Assembly: GCA_044228435.1 (NCBI GenBank)
Contig: JBGAUW010000014.1
Coordinates: forward strand, 1 to 64,000
DNA: 64,000 nt
Reading direction: 5' to 3'
Origin: Bog-950 sp044228435
GTDB taxonomy: Bacteria; Bacteroidota; Bacteroidia; Chitinophagales; LD1
In this document: positions 24,449 to 33,956 of the stretch, in pieces
Numbering within the stretch: position 1 is the first letter of the stretch
Layout: every line of letters starts with the position of its first letter
Notes under the pieces: model-generated
Told to the model about the DNA's origin: nothing
What the model saw: only the letters and a program-made list of their open reading frames with translations
Databases searched by the model: none
Program-made: the position numbers and the translations under genes

Positions 24449-26128
24449 TTAACGTCTTTTAAACCCTCCTGCCCCACCCTGCGGCGATGGACTAACGTTC
24501 ATACGCGGTGCGCTTTCCATACGCTGCTGCGGAGCCGGAGAATAATTATTCCGTGGCGCTTCGCGATAGGTAGGCTGCTGGTGCGCCGGTTGCTGTTGTA
24601 CTGGGTGCTGCTGCGGTATTTCGCGGGCATTGTTAATGGGCCTTTGTGGTTCCACTGTGCGGGGCTCTGTACGGTTCCATCCACCATTATTGCCTGCTCT
24701 TTGCGGCTGTTGCACCGGCACGTTATTAGGCCTTTGTTGAAAGCCCGTGTTACCAGGCTGCTGGTTGGTGTAGTTGCCGCGTTGCTGCAAGCCGTCGTTA
24801 CCCGGCGAAGCCGGTTGCTGCACTGGTTTTCGGTTTCCATAGTTTCTGTCGGCAGGTACTTCGTGCCAACCTTCAGGTTCAGAAGTTTGTCTTACAAAAG
24901 GTTTGGTGTCGGCAGGGCGCGCTTGTTCTATCCTTACGGTATTGGTATTAACCGGTGCGGTAGTATTAGTGCGTGCGGGTTCTATACCGGTTAAAGGCTT
25001 TAAGTTAGATGCGTTTCTACCATCGCTGTTTGCCGGAATATTGGTACGGCCTTCGGTAGTATTAATAGTGGGTTGGTTTACAACAGCTCCCCTCGGGTCG
25101 TTTTTAATGGTTGAACCATTTTCGTAGGGCCTTCCGGCTTCCACCTTTACACCGTTAGGGGTATTACCCAAATTAACCGGCTTGGTAATTCCTTCGCGCG
25201 GAATAACTGCACCATTAGTTACCGTCGTACCCTTAACTACACCCGGGCTGCTTAACCCTCCACCAGAAACGCCACCACCTGTGTTACCGGAAGTAGGTTG
25301 GTTAACCGCATTGCGATGGCGCGGGCCATAGTAATGGAACCCTCCGTTGTTATTATACGCGCTCGAGTTCCAGTAGCCATCGTTATACCCATTATAGTAA
25401 CCGTTGTTATAACCATTGTAATAGCCGTTATTGTAACCGCCACCATAGCCCCATCCACCACCGCCGAAGCCGCAGCCGCCACCCCAGCCACCTCCACCAC
25501 CCCAGCCCCAACCGCCATTGCCAAAGCAACCGCCGTAAGGGTTGCTCCAGCTATTATAGTAGGCGCAACTGTTCCAGCCAAAATTCCAACTCCAATAAGG
25601 AGAGTAGAAAGGATCGTAACCTATTACAACCGTAGTGCGATTCCATCTCCACCAGGGGTCGCTATACCAGGGGCTGTAAGATACGATGTAAGGAGAGTTC
25701 CAATTATTTAAACCCACATAATACGATGGGGTATACCAATAGCTATAGTAGCTGGTGCCATAATTAGGGGCATAATAGCGGCGAAGGCGGGTAGTATAAA
25801 AATAGCTATCGTAATCCTCATCATAGTATCCGGCATCGGTAGCATAAGAGTTATTATCATAGCTATTCGAGGTATAACTATCCCGCGGGTCGTATTTATC
25901 TGCCGGGTTTCCATAGCCATCGGTTTTATCGGTTTCCGATTGCGTGGTATTACTTTCGGTGGCCTGTTGGTTTTGTGTATTGTTGTCGTACTGCTCAACG
26001 GAAGGTTGTGCGGGCAGTCCTTTATCTTTATTAGGGTCGTAGTACACATCATCCTGTGCCACCGCTTTTCCTATTACAGAAACAGTGAACAGAAATACAA
26101 TAGAAAGAAATTTGATAGCCCTTTTCAT
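24449..26128 (-). CDS. Secreted low-complexity Tyr/Asn/Gly/Pro/Gln-rich protein
   Basis: Starting at 26128 the product has 559 residues and a clear signal peptide (MKRAIKFLSIVFLF...AVAQ). An upstream in-frame start at 26227 would add 33 residues without export signal. Segments in order are an acidic, Tyr/Asp-rich part with FYTTRLRRYY, a Trp/Tyr/Ser-rich core, a Gly/Trp tract and a tandem YYNGYNNG repeat. A Thr/Asn/Pro linker and a Gln/Pro-rich tail ending GGAGGFKRR complete it. No enzyme motif is visible. Proteins of this type next to proS have been misnamed prolyl-tRNA synthetase in databases because of that neighbour. It may be an adhesive or envelope-structural protein. Confidence 0.75.
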   Translation of the reverse strand: MKRAIKFLSIVFLFTVSVIGKAVAQDDVYYDPNKDKGLPAQPSVEQYDNNTQNQQATESNTTQSETDKTDGYGNPADKYDPRDSYTSNSYDNNSYATDAGYYDEDYDSYFYTTRLRRYYAPNYGTSYYSYWYTPSYYVGLNNWNSPYIVSYSPWYSDPWWRWNRTTVVIGYDPFYSPYWSWNFGWNSCAYYNSWSNPYGGCFGNGGWGWGGGGGWGGGCGFGGGGWGYGGGYNNGYYNGYNNGYYNGYNDGYWNSSAYNNNGGFHYYGPRHRNAVNQPTSGNTGGGVSGGGLSSPGVVKGTTVTNGAVIPREGITKPVNLGNTPNGVKVEAGRPYENGSTIKNDPRGAVVNQPTINTTEGRTNIPANSDGRNASNLKPLTGIEPARTNTTAPVNTNTVRIEQARPADTKPFVRQTSEPEGWHEVPADRNYGNRKPVQQPASPGNDGLQQRGNYTNQQPGNTGFQQRPNNVPVQQPQRAGNNGGWNRTEPRTVEPQRPINNAREIPQQHPVQQQPAHQQPTYREAPRNNYSPAPQQRMESAPRMNVSPSPQGGAGGFKRR

Positions 26129-26242
26129 TGTGGTAGGTTTTTTATGTAAGACAAAATTATTCATTAAAGGTTTAAGCGTGGGTGATTTTGATATTTTAGC
26201 ATCACATTTAACGTTTAAAGTAAACATCGTACCAAAATTTGT

Positions 26243-27715
26243 ATGGCAAAGGAAATCACATCAAGAGTTAACGATTATTCACAATGGTATAACGACTTAG
26301 TAATTAAAGGCGGATTGGCCGATTACAGTGCTGTGCGCGGATGCATGGTTATTAAGCCCTATGGCTATGCCATTTGGGAGAAAATGCAGCAGGCACTGGA
26401 TAAAATGTTTAAGGACACCGGGCACGTAAATGCCTACTTTCCGCTATTTATACCTAAAAGCTTTTTAAGCAAAGAAGCCTCGCATATTGAAGGCTTTGCC
26501 AAAGAGTGTGCCGTAGTAACCCACTACCGCCTTATTAATGACCCTAATGGGAAAGGTGTAATTGTAGACCCTGACGCAAAATTGGAAGAAGAACTGATTG
26601 TAAGGCCCACCTCAGAAACCATTATTTGGAACACCTATAAAACCTGGATACAAAGCTACCGCGACTTGCCTTTATTGATAAACCAATGGGCCAACGTAGT
26701 GCGCTGGGAAATGCGAACCCGGCTGTTTTTACGCACTGCCGAGTTTTTATGGCAAGAAGGCCACACGGCCCACTCAACCGAAAAAGAGGCAATTGAAGAA
26801 ACAGAAAGAATGCTGGATGTTTATGCAGAATTTGCTGAAAAATGGATGGCGCTACCGGTTGTAAAAGGTAAAAAAACAGCTAACGAACGTTTTGCCGGCG
26901 CTTTAGATACCTACTGCATTGAAGCTATGATGCAGGATGGACAGGCGCTACAAGCCGGAACATCGCACTATTTGGGTCAAAATTTTGCTAAGGCATTTGA
27001 TGTTAAGTTTTTAAATAAAGAAGGTAAGCAGGAACTGGTTTATGCAACCTCGTGGGGTGTATCAACCCGCTTAATAGGTGCTCTTATAATGGCACATAGC
27101 GATGATGATGGTTTGGTGTTACCCCCTATGCTGGCGCCCTTGCAGGTGGTAATTGTGGTAATAGGCAAGGCAGGCGAAGAAATGACCAAGCTGTATGAAA
27201 AGTTTGAGCCGCTGATAAAAGAATTGAAAGCCAAGGGGATTTCGGTAAAGTTTGATGATGACGACACCAAGCGCCCGGGTTTTAAATTTGCCGAGTATGA
27301 AATGAAGGGCGTACCGGTAAGGCTTGCAATGGGTATGCGCGATTATGCCGCCGGCCTGGTAGAAGTTGCGCGCCGCGATACCAAAGAAAAAACCAGCCAG
27401 CCGTTTGAAGGAATTGGCAGCTATATTGAAAACCTGCTGAACGAGATACAAGAGAACATTTACAACCGCGCCAAAACCTTCCGCGATAGCCACATACGCG
27501 AGGTAAACAGCTGGGATGAGTTTTTGAAAGCGATTGAAGAACCGGGCTTTATATCAGCACACTGGGATGGAACACCCGAGACTGAAGAGAAAATTAAGGA
27601 GCTAACCAAAGCTACCATCCGGTGCATACCACTTAATAACGCACAGCAAGAAGGAAAGTGCGTGTTTAGCGGCGCTGCCAGTAAAGAGCGGGTAATTTTT
27701 GCAAGAGCATACTAG
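26243..27715 (+). CDS. proS: Prolyl-tRNA synthetase, short (archaeal/eukaryotic-like) type
   Basis: This enzyme charges tRNA(Pro) with proline. The 490-residue class II synthetase has motif 2 in RWEMRTRLFLRTAEFLWQEG (cited to 20 residues), the conserved RPTSETIIW and the motif 3 region in the catalytic core. An anticodon-binding domain and a C-terminal zinc-binding-like extension ending in RAY complete it. It lacks the ~180-residue editing insertion of the long bacterial type and so belongs to the ProS type 3 group. It is divergent from the 24449 secreted-protein gene, with 114 bp between the two starts. Confidence 0.96.
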   Translation: MAKEITSRVNDYSQWYNDLVIKGGLADYSAVRGCMVIKPYGYAIWEKMQQALDKMFKDTGHVNAYFPLFIPKSFLSKEASHIEGFAKECAVVTHYRLINDPNGKGVIVDPDAKLEEELIVRPTSETIIWNTYKTWIQSYRDLPLLINQWANVVRWEMRTRLFLRTAEFLWQEGHTAHSTEKEAIEETERMLDVYAEFAEKWMALPVVKGKKTANERFAGALDTYCIEAMMQDGQALQAGTSHYLGQNFAKAFDVKFLNKEGKQELVYATSWGVSTRLIGALIMAHSDDDGLVLPPMLAPLQVVIVVIGKAGEEMTKLYEKFEPLIKELKAKGISVKFDDDDTKRPGFKFAEYEMKGVPVRLAMGMRDYAAGLVEVARRDTKEKTSQPFEGIGSYIENLLNEIQENIYNRAKTFRDSHIREVNSWDEFLKAIEEPGFISAHWDGTPETEEKIKELTKATIRCIPLNNAQQEGKCVFSGAASKERVIFARAY

Positions 27716-27742
27716 AAAGTAAAGCTCGAAATATTAAATCCT

Positions 27743-27787
27743 AAATCCGAAATAATACATCCATAACCGGTGTATTGTTTCGGATTT
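27743..27787 (+). terminator. Long hairpin terminator after proS
   Basis: AAATCCGAAA (27743-27752) pairs with TTTCGGATTT (27778-27787), extended by a partly paired inner stem AATACA/TGTATT. T-rich sequence follows on the plus strand. It may serve both proS and the converging acyltransferase gene. Confidence 0.8.
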
Positions 27788-27813
27788 ATTGTTTTAAATA
27801 TTCCAATTTACAT

Positions 27814-28353
27814 TTACAGCACTCCCTGCTCTGGGTGTCGGCCTTTAATGGTGCGGTAAAAGGCTTTTATGGTTTCAATATCCTGTTCTGCATTACCGGT
27901 AGGATAAAAGGTGGGGCCAATGCCGGCCAGCTTTTTTTCGTAATCTAAAAATGCCAATACAATGGGCACATGCGCCTTTAGTGCTATGTAGTAAAAACCA
28001 GTTTTCCATTTAGCTACATATTTGCGTGTGCCCTCAGGAGATAGAGCCAATATAAAGTGCTCCCTTTCGGCAAAGGTTTTAACAGCCTGGTCGACCATAT
28101 TGTGGCTTGCACTTCTATCTACAGCTATGCCACCCAGCGCTTTAAATATAAACCCAAACGGAGGCTTAAAAATTTCCTGCTTGGCTAAAAATGAAAACTG
28201 CACATTCAAAATAAACTTGGCCAGCATGCCTATGGGAAAATCCCACGCGCTGGTATGCGGGGCCATAATTACCACAAACTTGTTCAAATTGGGAACCTGC
28301 CCCGATATTCGCCAACCCAAAAGTTTGAATAAGAAGCGTGCAATTAGGTGCAT
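27814..28353 (-). CDS. 1-acylglycerol-3-phosphate acyltransferase family protein (PlsC-like)
   Basis: A 179-residue acyltransferase with the catalytic block in APHTSAWDFPIG (HxxxxD form) and the second block EGTR in SPEGTRKYV, which binds the phosphate-bearing acceptor. I start at the ATG at 28353 because the sequence after it (MHLIARFLFKLLGW) looks like the usual family N-terminus. The longer form needs a TTG start at 28404. The role is phospholipid or ornithine-lipid synthesis at the inner membrane. It converges with proS and is divergent from the 28456 gene. Confidence 0.85.
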   Translation of the reverse strand: MHLIARFLFKLLGWRISGQVPNLNKFVVIMAPHTSAWDFPIGMLAKFILNVQFSFLAKQEIFKPPFGFIFKALGGIAVDRSASHNMVDQAVKTFAEREHFILALSPEGTRKYVAKWKTGFYYIALKAHVPIVLAFLDYEKKLAGIGPTFYPTGNAEQDIETIKAFYRTIKGRHPEQGVL

Positions 28354-28455
28354 AGTGCTTATAAAGATAAAACAAGATACCAAACCGTGTATATACTTCC
28401 CCAAAATCCGGCTGGTACAGTTTAAGCATATTATGGTTAACTAAATGCATAAAAC

Positions 28456-29001
28456 ATGAAAACGATACTAACCTCATTAGCATGCTTGTTTCTATTTGCA
28501 GCTAACGCACAAACAGCCACTTCGCAAGTGCGAACCGCGGCGTATATTACATCATTAGTAAAAATTAATCCTAAATCATCATCGCCCTACCACGGTAATG
28601 TGTTACTTAACCGTGTTGCTGCAACCCCGGCAGCAGCTTCAGCGCATGATGGCGCATATAAAGGTGGTGTAACGTTATTAGTATTAGGCCCTGTAAAAAT
28701 GGCGTTGGGAATAGGTTTTGGTGCATGGGCAGCCTCTACATACCATCGCAATATCAACAATAACCCTGAAACATCGCCTAACAGTCGCGCTGATTTAAAC
28801 CGTGGCGTAGCCTTTGGAGCTGCGCTTAGCACGTTTCACATACTAACCGGCGCAGCGTTAACCGCTGGTGGCATTGTGCTAATAAGGAAATCGCATCGCA
28901 ATACAGGCGCTTACCTTACTATACCCGAACCTACTATGGCTTCGCCGGGCTTAGGTTATACAAACAACAATATGGGCCTAAGAACCTCAATAGTATTTTA
29001 A
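28456..29001 (+). CDS. Secreted protein of unknown function, 181 residues
   Basis: Signal peptide MKTILTSLACLFLFAANAQ. The mature part has two Gly/Ala-rich hydrophobic segments (about 78-100 and 130-155) that could be membrane helices, separated by a polar NNNPETSPNSRADLN loop. No known domain is recognised. The gene is monocistronic with a very strong terminator 20 bp downstream. Confidence 0.7.
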   Translation: MKTILTSLACLFLFAANAQTATSQVRTAAYITSLVKINPKSSSPYHGNVLLNRVAATPAAASAHDGAYKGGVTLLVLGPVKMALGIGFGAWAASTYHRNINNNPETSPNSRADLNRGVAFGAALSTFHILTGAALTAGGIVLIRKSHRNTGAYLTIPEPTMASPGLGYTNNNMGLRTSIVF

Positions 29002-29019
29002 AAGAAAGATGTTGAACTA

Positions 29020-29060
29020 TAAAACAAAACCCTTTGAAGATCCAAAGGGGTTTTGTTTTA
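29020..29060 (+). terminator. Strong bidirectional terminator
   Basis: AAAACAAAACCC-TTTG pairs with CAAA-GGGGTTTTGTTTT around a short loop. It overlaps the stop region of the converging methyltransferase gene (ends 29058). Confidence 0.88.
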
Positions 29061-29795
29061 TCTTCTTTTAGCCACTACCAACCAATCAAATGGCTTTGGG
29101 GTTTTAAGCCACTTAGGCGGAGCAGTAAACTCTGTGTCCCATGTGTATTCTACCTTGGTTATATGTTCCATTTCAAAACCATAATGGGCTAAAATAAATT
29201 GTAACTCTTCTTTACTATGGTGCTTGGTGGGGGTTGTATCCAGTTTTATAACGCCTTCAAAAATCTCTTCGGTGTCTTTCATTTTTTCGGTTCGCACAGG
29301 GTCGAACTTTCCGGCCTTGTTCCAGTGGTTAAAAATAAACTGCGCAAACATGGCCGACTCTAATGCCGGAACTACCAAAATAAGGTAACCACCTTTTTTA
29401 ACCACTTTTGCCGTGTTTATATAAGCAGCATCACGCTCCTTGCGGTTAGGCGTAAGCATGGTATTAATACAAAGGGCTACATCGCAGGCCGGTATACCCT
29501 GCTTTGATTTCGAAATATCCTGCCTAAGAAAACTTACGTTTTTAAGGCCACCATGGCTTTCTTTTGCTTTATCGATATACAGTTGCGAAATATCAACTGC
29601 ATAAACTTTTTTGAACCCTTCGGAAAGCAAGGGTAGCCAACGGCCAACAGCACAGCCAATATCTACCACTGTTTTACCGGCACCGGCATAATGCTTAATG
29701 CAAGAAACAATTACCTGGCTGCTATCGTTACCAAATACATTAAAAATTTTCTGGTCGTGGTTTACGGCTACAGTCTCCCAATATTTTCTATCCAT
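29058..29795 (-). CDS. Class I SAM-dependent methyltransferase
   Basis: A 245-residue Rossmann-fold methyltransferase. Motif I is VVDIGCAVGRWLPLL (about 39-53), the acidic residue of motif II is in VYAVDIS, and a motif-IV-like CINTMLTP follows. The AdoMet-binding half is clear. The C-terminal half (KHHSKEELQFILAHYGFEM) matches the class but gives no substrate clue. It shares its terminator with the converging 28456 gene. It could methylate a small molecule or a lipid. Confidence 0.88.
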   Translation of the reverse strand: MDRKYWETVAVNHDQKIFNVFGNDSSQVIVSCIKHYAGAGKTVVDIGCAVGRWLPLLSEGFKKVYAVDISQLYIDKAKESHGGLKNVSFLRQDISKSKQGIPACDVALCINTMLTPNRKERDAAYINTAKVVKKGGYLILVVPALESAMFAQFIFNHWNKAGKFDPVRTEKMKDTEEIFEGVIKLDTTPTKHHSKEELQFILAHYGFEMEHITKVEYTWDTEFTAPPKWLKTPKPFDWLVVAKRR

Positions 29796-29925
29796 GGCGG
29801 GTGTTGGTTATAGCACGCAATAAAATGCCAAATTCTTTATTGGGGAGGTTATTTTTTCAACACTGAAAAATTGAGCCTTATCGCTCTTAAAAAATTGACA
29901 AAGCAGTTATCAAAACGTATTGCAG

Positions 29926-32073
29926 CTACTCTGCCGATGCTTTCGCAGCCACTGCATTATGTGGTTGTTGATGCGGGTGATAAATAGCTTCGGCATTGCC
30001 GTAAACAGCTTTTCTATCCAGTGTCATAGGCTTAAGCTTTTTATCTACAAACATTTGCATCTGGTCGGTAAAGTGTGGGCTACCCGGTTTAGCCGAAGCT
30101 CCATAAGCATGCACCGTTTCAATCTGTACCGAATCTTTACTGAAGCGCACTAACTGGATATACGATTCGCCTACCATCGTACGGCGCATACCCTCTTTAT
30201 AGGGTTGTGTAATAGTAGCAGCTAACACTTCGGGCATACCTCCAATGGGTAATACCACATTACCGCGTACATGCTTTTGAACATCGCCCAGCGGCACTGT
30301 TAGCGAACCGAAATATTTAAGCATGTGCTTTTTGCCTTCGCGCAATGCATCGGCATATTCCTTTTCGGTAAAAGTGTTCGATTCATACTCGCGACCTGCG
30401 TCGCGTATTTTTGCAATTAAAGGATACATAGCCGAAACCACCAGCGAGGCCTCCTTATTATTTACATCTGCCTGATGGTTCCATTTATTAATAACCTGTA
30501 TGGCGTCGGCCAGGTCGGGGTATTTCTTAGGGTCCAGTTGAAACATCAGTTGCGTATTGGTCAGTGCATAGCTGTATAGGCTATCGTTAAAAGCGCAGTC
30601 ATATTTTACACACTTAAACTCATCGTAATCAAACTTCTCTTTTTTACCAATTAAAGCATGCCCCATTATACTTCGATTATTTGTCTCGGTGCCAAAACCC
30701 CAGGTAGGGCTAAAGTGTTTAGGGTCGGGGTTATCGCCTGCACCCGAAACTGTAAAGCAACTATTATTAGTATTAAGTATATAACCACTTTTAGGGTTAA
30801 GCACCTGCGGTAGTGAATCGAAAGCGCAAAAAGGCATTTGCCATAATGTTTTGGAAGTATTGCCCGGCAATACCCGTTGCCAGTTATAGGCAGGGTCGCG
30901 GTGGCCGAACTGGCCATTGCTTACATAGTAAATGGTATCCGTTCTATCGGCATAAATAAAGTTTACACCCGGAAAGCCACCCATGCGCATATAACCCAGC
31001 CACTCCGAAAAGCTTTTGGCCTTGTTCATAAGGTACAGCTGCTCGCTGGCCCTTAAATCCATATTGGCCGGAAAGCGCACCGAGTAAAAGCCATCTTTAT
31101 TCTTGATGGTAGTTCCGTATTTACTCCAGTAAAAGCTTTTAGTAACCGGAATGCGTAAGGCACCCAGTTTAACCTTTACGGTAATCTTTCGCTCCCTCAA
31201 CGTATTCCATTGCCCGTCAAACTTGTACTGCAGTTTGGCTTTGGGGTTCATCTCCAACTTGTAAACATCACTCAGGTCGGGGTGGTTAAGTGTGCAGGCC
31301 CAACCCAGGTATTGGTTGGTTCCATGGAAAATGCTCATACCACCCGGAAAGGTGCCACCTAAAATATTCAGGCCTTCATCGCTCACCAAATGGGCCTCGT
31401 ACCAACTGAACATACCTTCTAAGGGCTGGTGAGAATTAACGGCTAAATAGGTTTTACCATCTTTAGTGCGGCTGCTGTTTAAAGCAAAAGCATTAGAGCC
31501 AGAAGGCAGGTTACCTTCGTAATCCTTAATGCTACCTTTAAATATTTTCATAATATCTATGTAAACATTGGTAAGCAGCATTTCGGTTAATACGTTCTGC
31601 GCTATTATGTCATGCGTGGTTACCGGAAACAAGCCGGGCCTTAGTAATTCACTGGTGTGTGTAGCAGCATATTCGTTCAAACCCTGGGCGTAAGCTTCTA
31701 TCAACTTTTTGTAAGCCGGGGTAAACGATTTTTCGTAGTTGCTATCTACCACTTCCGCCGCACCGGATATAAAAGATAGCATATCCAGTATGGCACCATC
31801 TTTACCATCTACTTCAGCCAAGCGACCTTTTACAGCCAGCAACATTTTTTGAATGGTTTTAAAATCGTCTTCGCTGTTTGCCCAGGCTAAACCATAGGTA
31901 GTTTCGGCATCGGTTTTACCATATATATGCGGCACTCCAAATTTATCGCGCACAATCTCCACATTATTTGGATTGACCTGTGCATTGGCCGGAAGGCCCA
32001 AAAACATTACAAAAAACAAAAGACATAAAACCCGGTGTGTGGGTTTAGCAGAACTGGATAAAGCGGATGCCAT
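29926..32073 (-). CDS. Penicillin acylase family (Ntn hydrolase) protein, exported
   Basis: A 715-residue precursor with signal peptide (core LCLLFFVMFLGLPANAQ). The alpha subunit begins with the typical VEIVRDKFGVPHIYG. The nucleophile is the Ser in LPSGSNAFAL (about residue 192), exposed after self-cleavage in this family; a long beta subunit follows. Members hydrolyse amide-linked acyl groups, including N-acyl-homoserine lactones (PvdQ, QuiP), cyclic lipopeptides and some beta-lactams. Which of these applies cannot be told. No lactam-resistance gene is nearby. The length suits the family. Confidence 0.9.
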   Translation of the reverse strand: MASALSSSAKPTHRVLCLLFFVMFLGLPANAQVNPNNVEIVRDKFGVPHIYGKTDAETTYGLAWANSEDDFKTIQKMLLAVKGRLAEVDGKDGAILDMLSFISGAAEVVDSNYEKSFTPAYKKLIEAYAQGLNEYAATHTSELLRPGLFPVTTHDIIAQNVLTEMLLTNVYIDIMKIFKGSIKDYEGNLPSGSNAFALNSSRTKDGKTYLAVNSHQPLEGMFSWYEAHLVSDEGLNILGGTFPGGMSIFHGTNQYLGWACTLNHPDLSDVYKLEMNPKAKLQYKFDGQWNTLRERKITVKVKLGALRIPVTKSFYWSKYGTTIKNKDGFYSVRFPANMDLRASEQLYLMNKAKSFSEWLGYMRMGGFPGVNFIYADRTDTIYYVSNGQFGHRDPAYNWQRVLPGNTSKTLWQMPFCAFDSLPQVLNPKSGYILNTNNSCFTVSGAGDNPDPKHFSPTWGFGTETNNRSIMGHALIGKKEKFDYDEFKCVKYDCAFNDSLYSYALTNTQLMFQLDPKKYPDLADAIQVINKWNHQADVNNKEASLVVSAMYPLIAKIRDAGREYESNTFTEKEYADALREGKKHMLKYFGSLTVPLGDVQKHVRGNVVLPIGGMPEVLAATITQPYKEGMRRTMVGESYIQLVRFSKDSVQIETVHAYGASAKPGSPHFTDQMQMFVDKKLKPMTLDRKAVYGNAEAIYHPHQQPHNAVAAKASAE

Positions 32074-32210
32074 GGCTTGGGGGTGGTGTTACTAGGATTT
32101 ATAAAAGTGGTTATGCTTGTGTGTCGTAACAGCCGCGCAAAAATTGTAAACTTTGTAAATTATTTTTTAGCGAAAAATTGGCTACTGAAAAAGACTAACA
32201 CATTAAGTAA

Positions 32211-33068
32211 TTACAAATACTTACTTAGTGCTTGTTCCACCTGCCCTACATAACTACCCCCAAACAAATTCACATGTACCAGCAGCGGGTATAGATTGCA
32301 TAAATCTACCCTTGTAAGCCATCCCGCTTCTAAGGGATAAATTTCGTTATACGCATTGTAGAAATCGGATGAAAAGCCACCGAACAATTTAGTCATGGCC
32401 AAATCCATTTCTCGGTGGCCGTAGTAACTGGCGGGATCTATAAACCACGGCTTACCTGCGGCACCAATCAGGTAATTACCGCTCCATAAATCGCCATGAA
32501 GCAAGGCCGGCTTTTCAGTTGGGAAGAGTAATTTCAACTTAGTGTAAAGTTTTTCAAAATCTTCTATATCAGCTTTACCTAACAGGCCCTTTGCCAAAGC
32601 CAGCTCTGTTTGCGGCCTTAGGCGCATTTCTACAAAAAACCCAGCCCAGCCTCCAAGTTGTGCATTGCGTTGGGCAAGCGAGCCGATGTAATTATGGAAG
32701 TGTAAGCCAAAAGAATCGGCCGTTTGTTTGTGCAACAGAGCCAGTTGTCGTCCCATCTCTGCCTGGGTATGCAAGCCTGCTATTCCGGGTTCAATGTATT
32801 CTAATAAAAGATAGGCCAGATTTTCATAAGTGCCGACTTCCAAAACTTCGGGCACCGAAACAGTATTAGTTTGCCTCAACAACTTTAGGGCATCGGCCTC
32901 TGCCTGAAACATACCCGGATACGCTGATGCGGAATTTATTTTGATAAAGAAGTAGCCAGAGGTTGTATTTAATCTGTAACAATCATTAATGCAACCTCCG
33001 CTTAAACTTTCAGCCTGGTGTATTTGAAAGCGATGCTGAAAATATGCTTTTAAAGATTGAGGAAACAT
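32211..33068 (-). CDS. Fructosamine kinase family protein
   Basis: A 285-residue kinase-fold protein. The N-lobe begins with SLSGGCINDCYRL. The catalytic loop HGDLWSGNYL and the metal-binding FIDPASYYGHREMDLAM (about 195-225) are the family signatures. Members phosphorylate ketoamine adducts such as fructoselysine or ribulosamines on glycated proteins, which leads to repair. In bacteria the substrate is usually ribulose- or erythrulose-lysine. It reads away from the DUF4382 lipoprotein gene. Confidence 0.9.
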   Translation of the reverse strand: MFPQSLKAYFQHRFQIHQAESLSGGCINDCYRLNTTSGYFFIKINSASAYPGMFQAEADALKLLRQTNTVSVPEVLEVGTYENLAYLLLEYIEPGIAGLHTQAEMGRQLALLHKQTADSFGLHFHNYIGSLAQRNAQLGGWAGFFVEMRLRPQTELALAKGLLGKADIEDFEKLYTKLKLLFPTEKPALLHGDLWSGNYLIGAAGKPWFIDPASYYGHREMDLAMTKLFGGFSSDFYNAYNEIYPLEAGWLTRVDLCNLYPLLVHVNLFGGSYVGQVEQALSKYL

Positions 33069-33137
33069 AGCGGCAATATACTGCGTGGCACAACAATGGA
33101 TAAGAGCCTACTATAATTTAACATTAAACAGATTTGT

Positions 33138-33905
33138 ATGAAAAAGATAAAATATTTGGCAGTTGCGGCAACTTTGTTTTTTGCAATAAGCGCTTGTAAT
33201 AAGGATGATAAGAAAACAGCCTCGGGTATGTCGCACCTAAACGTTCGGATGACAGATGCCCCGGGCCAATATGACGCCGTATTGATAGACGTGCAACAGG
33301 TGGAAATTACTGGCAGCGGAGGAGGTGCGGTGATGTTAAATACACAGGCAGGCATTTACGATCTATTAGCGCTTTCAAATGGCGTTGATACCCTATTGGC
33401 CGCTGGCGATTTAGCAGCGGGAGAAGTATCTCAAATACGCCTGATATTGGGGCCAAATAACTCGGTGGTAGTAAACGGTGTAAGCCATCCTTTATCTACA
33501 CCAAGCGCACAGCAATCGGGCTTAAAAGTGCAGGTACATAAAACCTTTGAACCAGGGGTTACTTATGCAATATTGTTGGATTTTGACGCTAACCAAAGCG
33601 TAGTGGAACAAGGCAATGGTAACTTTAGTTTAAAACCAGTTATAAGAACTATCGAAGTTGCCTTGAATGGCGCCATAAGAGGAAGTATTACCCCAATAGG
33701 TACATTAGTAGCCGTAACCGCTACTTCTAACGGAGTTTCTTATTCATCGGCAACAAACGCCAACGGTGAGTTCTTGTTATCGGGTCTTCCGGCAGGCACC
33801 TACGATGTAACCTTAACACCAGCTTTTCCTTCTCTACCAATAACCGTTAGCGGGGTTGTGGTAACAACCGGTACCACCAGCAACATAGGCATAGTTACTT
33901 TCTAA
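33138..33905 (+). CDS. DUF4382 lipoprotein with C-terminal carboxypeptidase-regulatory-like domain
   Basis: A 255-residue lipoprotein with lipobox ISAC (about residue 20). The DUF4382 domain starts at HLNVRMTDAPGQYDAVLIDV (about 34-53) and continues to about residue 170. A regulatory-like beta domain follows, with ATNANGEFLLSGLPAGTYDV (about 212-235). Such proteins are lipid-anchored at the cell surface. No function is known for the domain. It shares a terminator with the converging acylphosphatase gene. Confidence 0.85.
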   Translation: MKKIKYLAVAATLFFAISACNKDDKKTASGMSHLNVRMTDAPGQYDAVLIDVQQVEITGSGGGAVMLNTQAGIYDLLALSNGVDTLLAAGDLAAGEVSQIRLILGPNNSVVVNGVSHPLSTPSAQQSGLKVQVHKTFEPGVTYAILLDFDANQSVVEQGNGNFSLKPVIRTIEVALNGAIRGSITPIGTLVAVTATSNGVSYSSATNANGEFLLSGLPAGTYDVTLTPAFPSLPITVSGVVVTTGTTSNIGIVTF

Positions 33906-33921
33906 TTTATAAAATCAATTG

Positions 33922-33956
33922 TTTAAGCAGGATCGTTAAAAACGGTTCTGCTTAAA
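33922..33956. terminator. Shared bidirectional terminator
   Basis: TTTAAGCAG (33922-33930) pairs with CTGCTTAAA, and the inner CGTT with AACG around an AAA loop. The stem includes the stop codon of the acylphosphatase gene. Confidence 0.75.

Noticed and set aside
24413..24994. Long plus-strand Arg/Leu-rich frame
   Set aside because: It is antisense to the Pro/Gln-rich tail of the secreted protein. Its low complexity follows from that gene's codon pattern.
25370..25450. Regular short repeats as a CRISPR array
   Set aside because: They encode in-frame YYNGYNNG repeats of the secreted protein, with no spacer structure and no cas gene.
25298..25711. Plus-strand Val/Ile/Ala-rich frame
   Set aside because: Antisense shadow of the Gly/Tyr/Asn tract in the 24449 gene, with no signal or domain.
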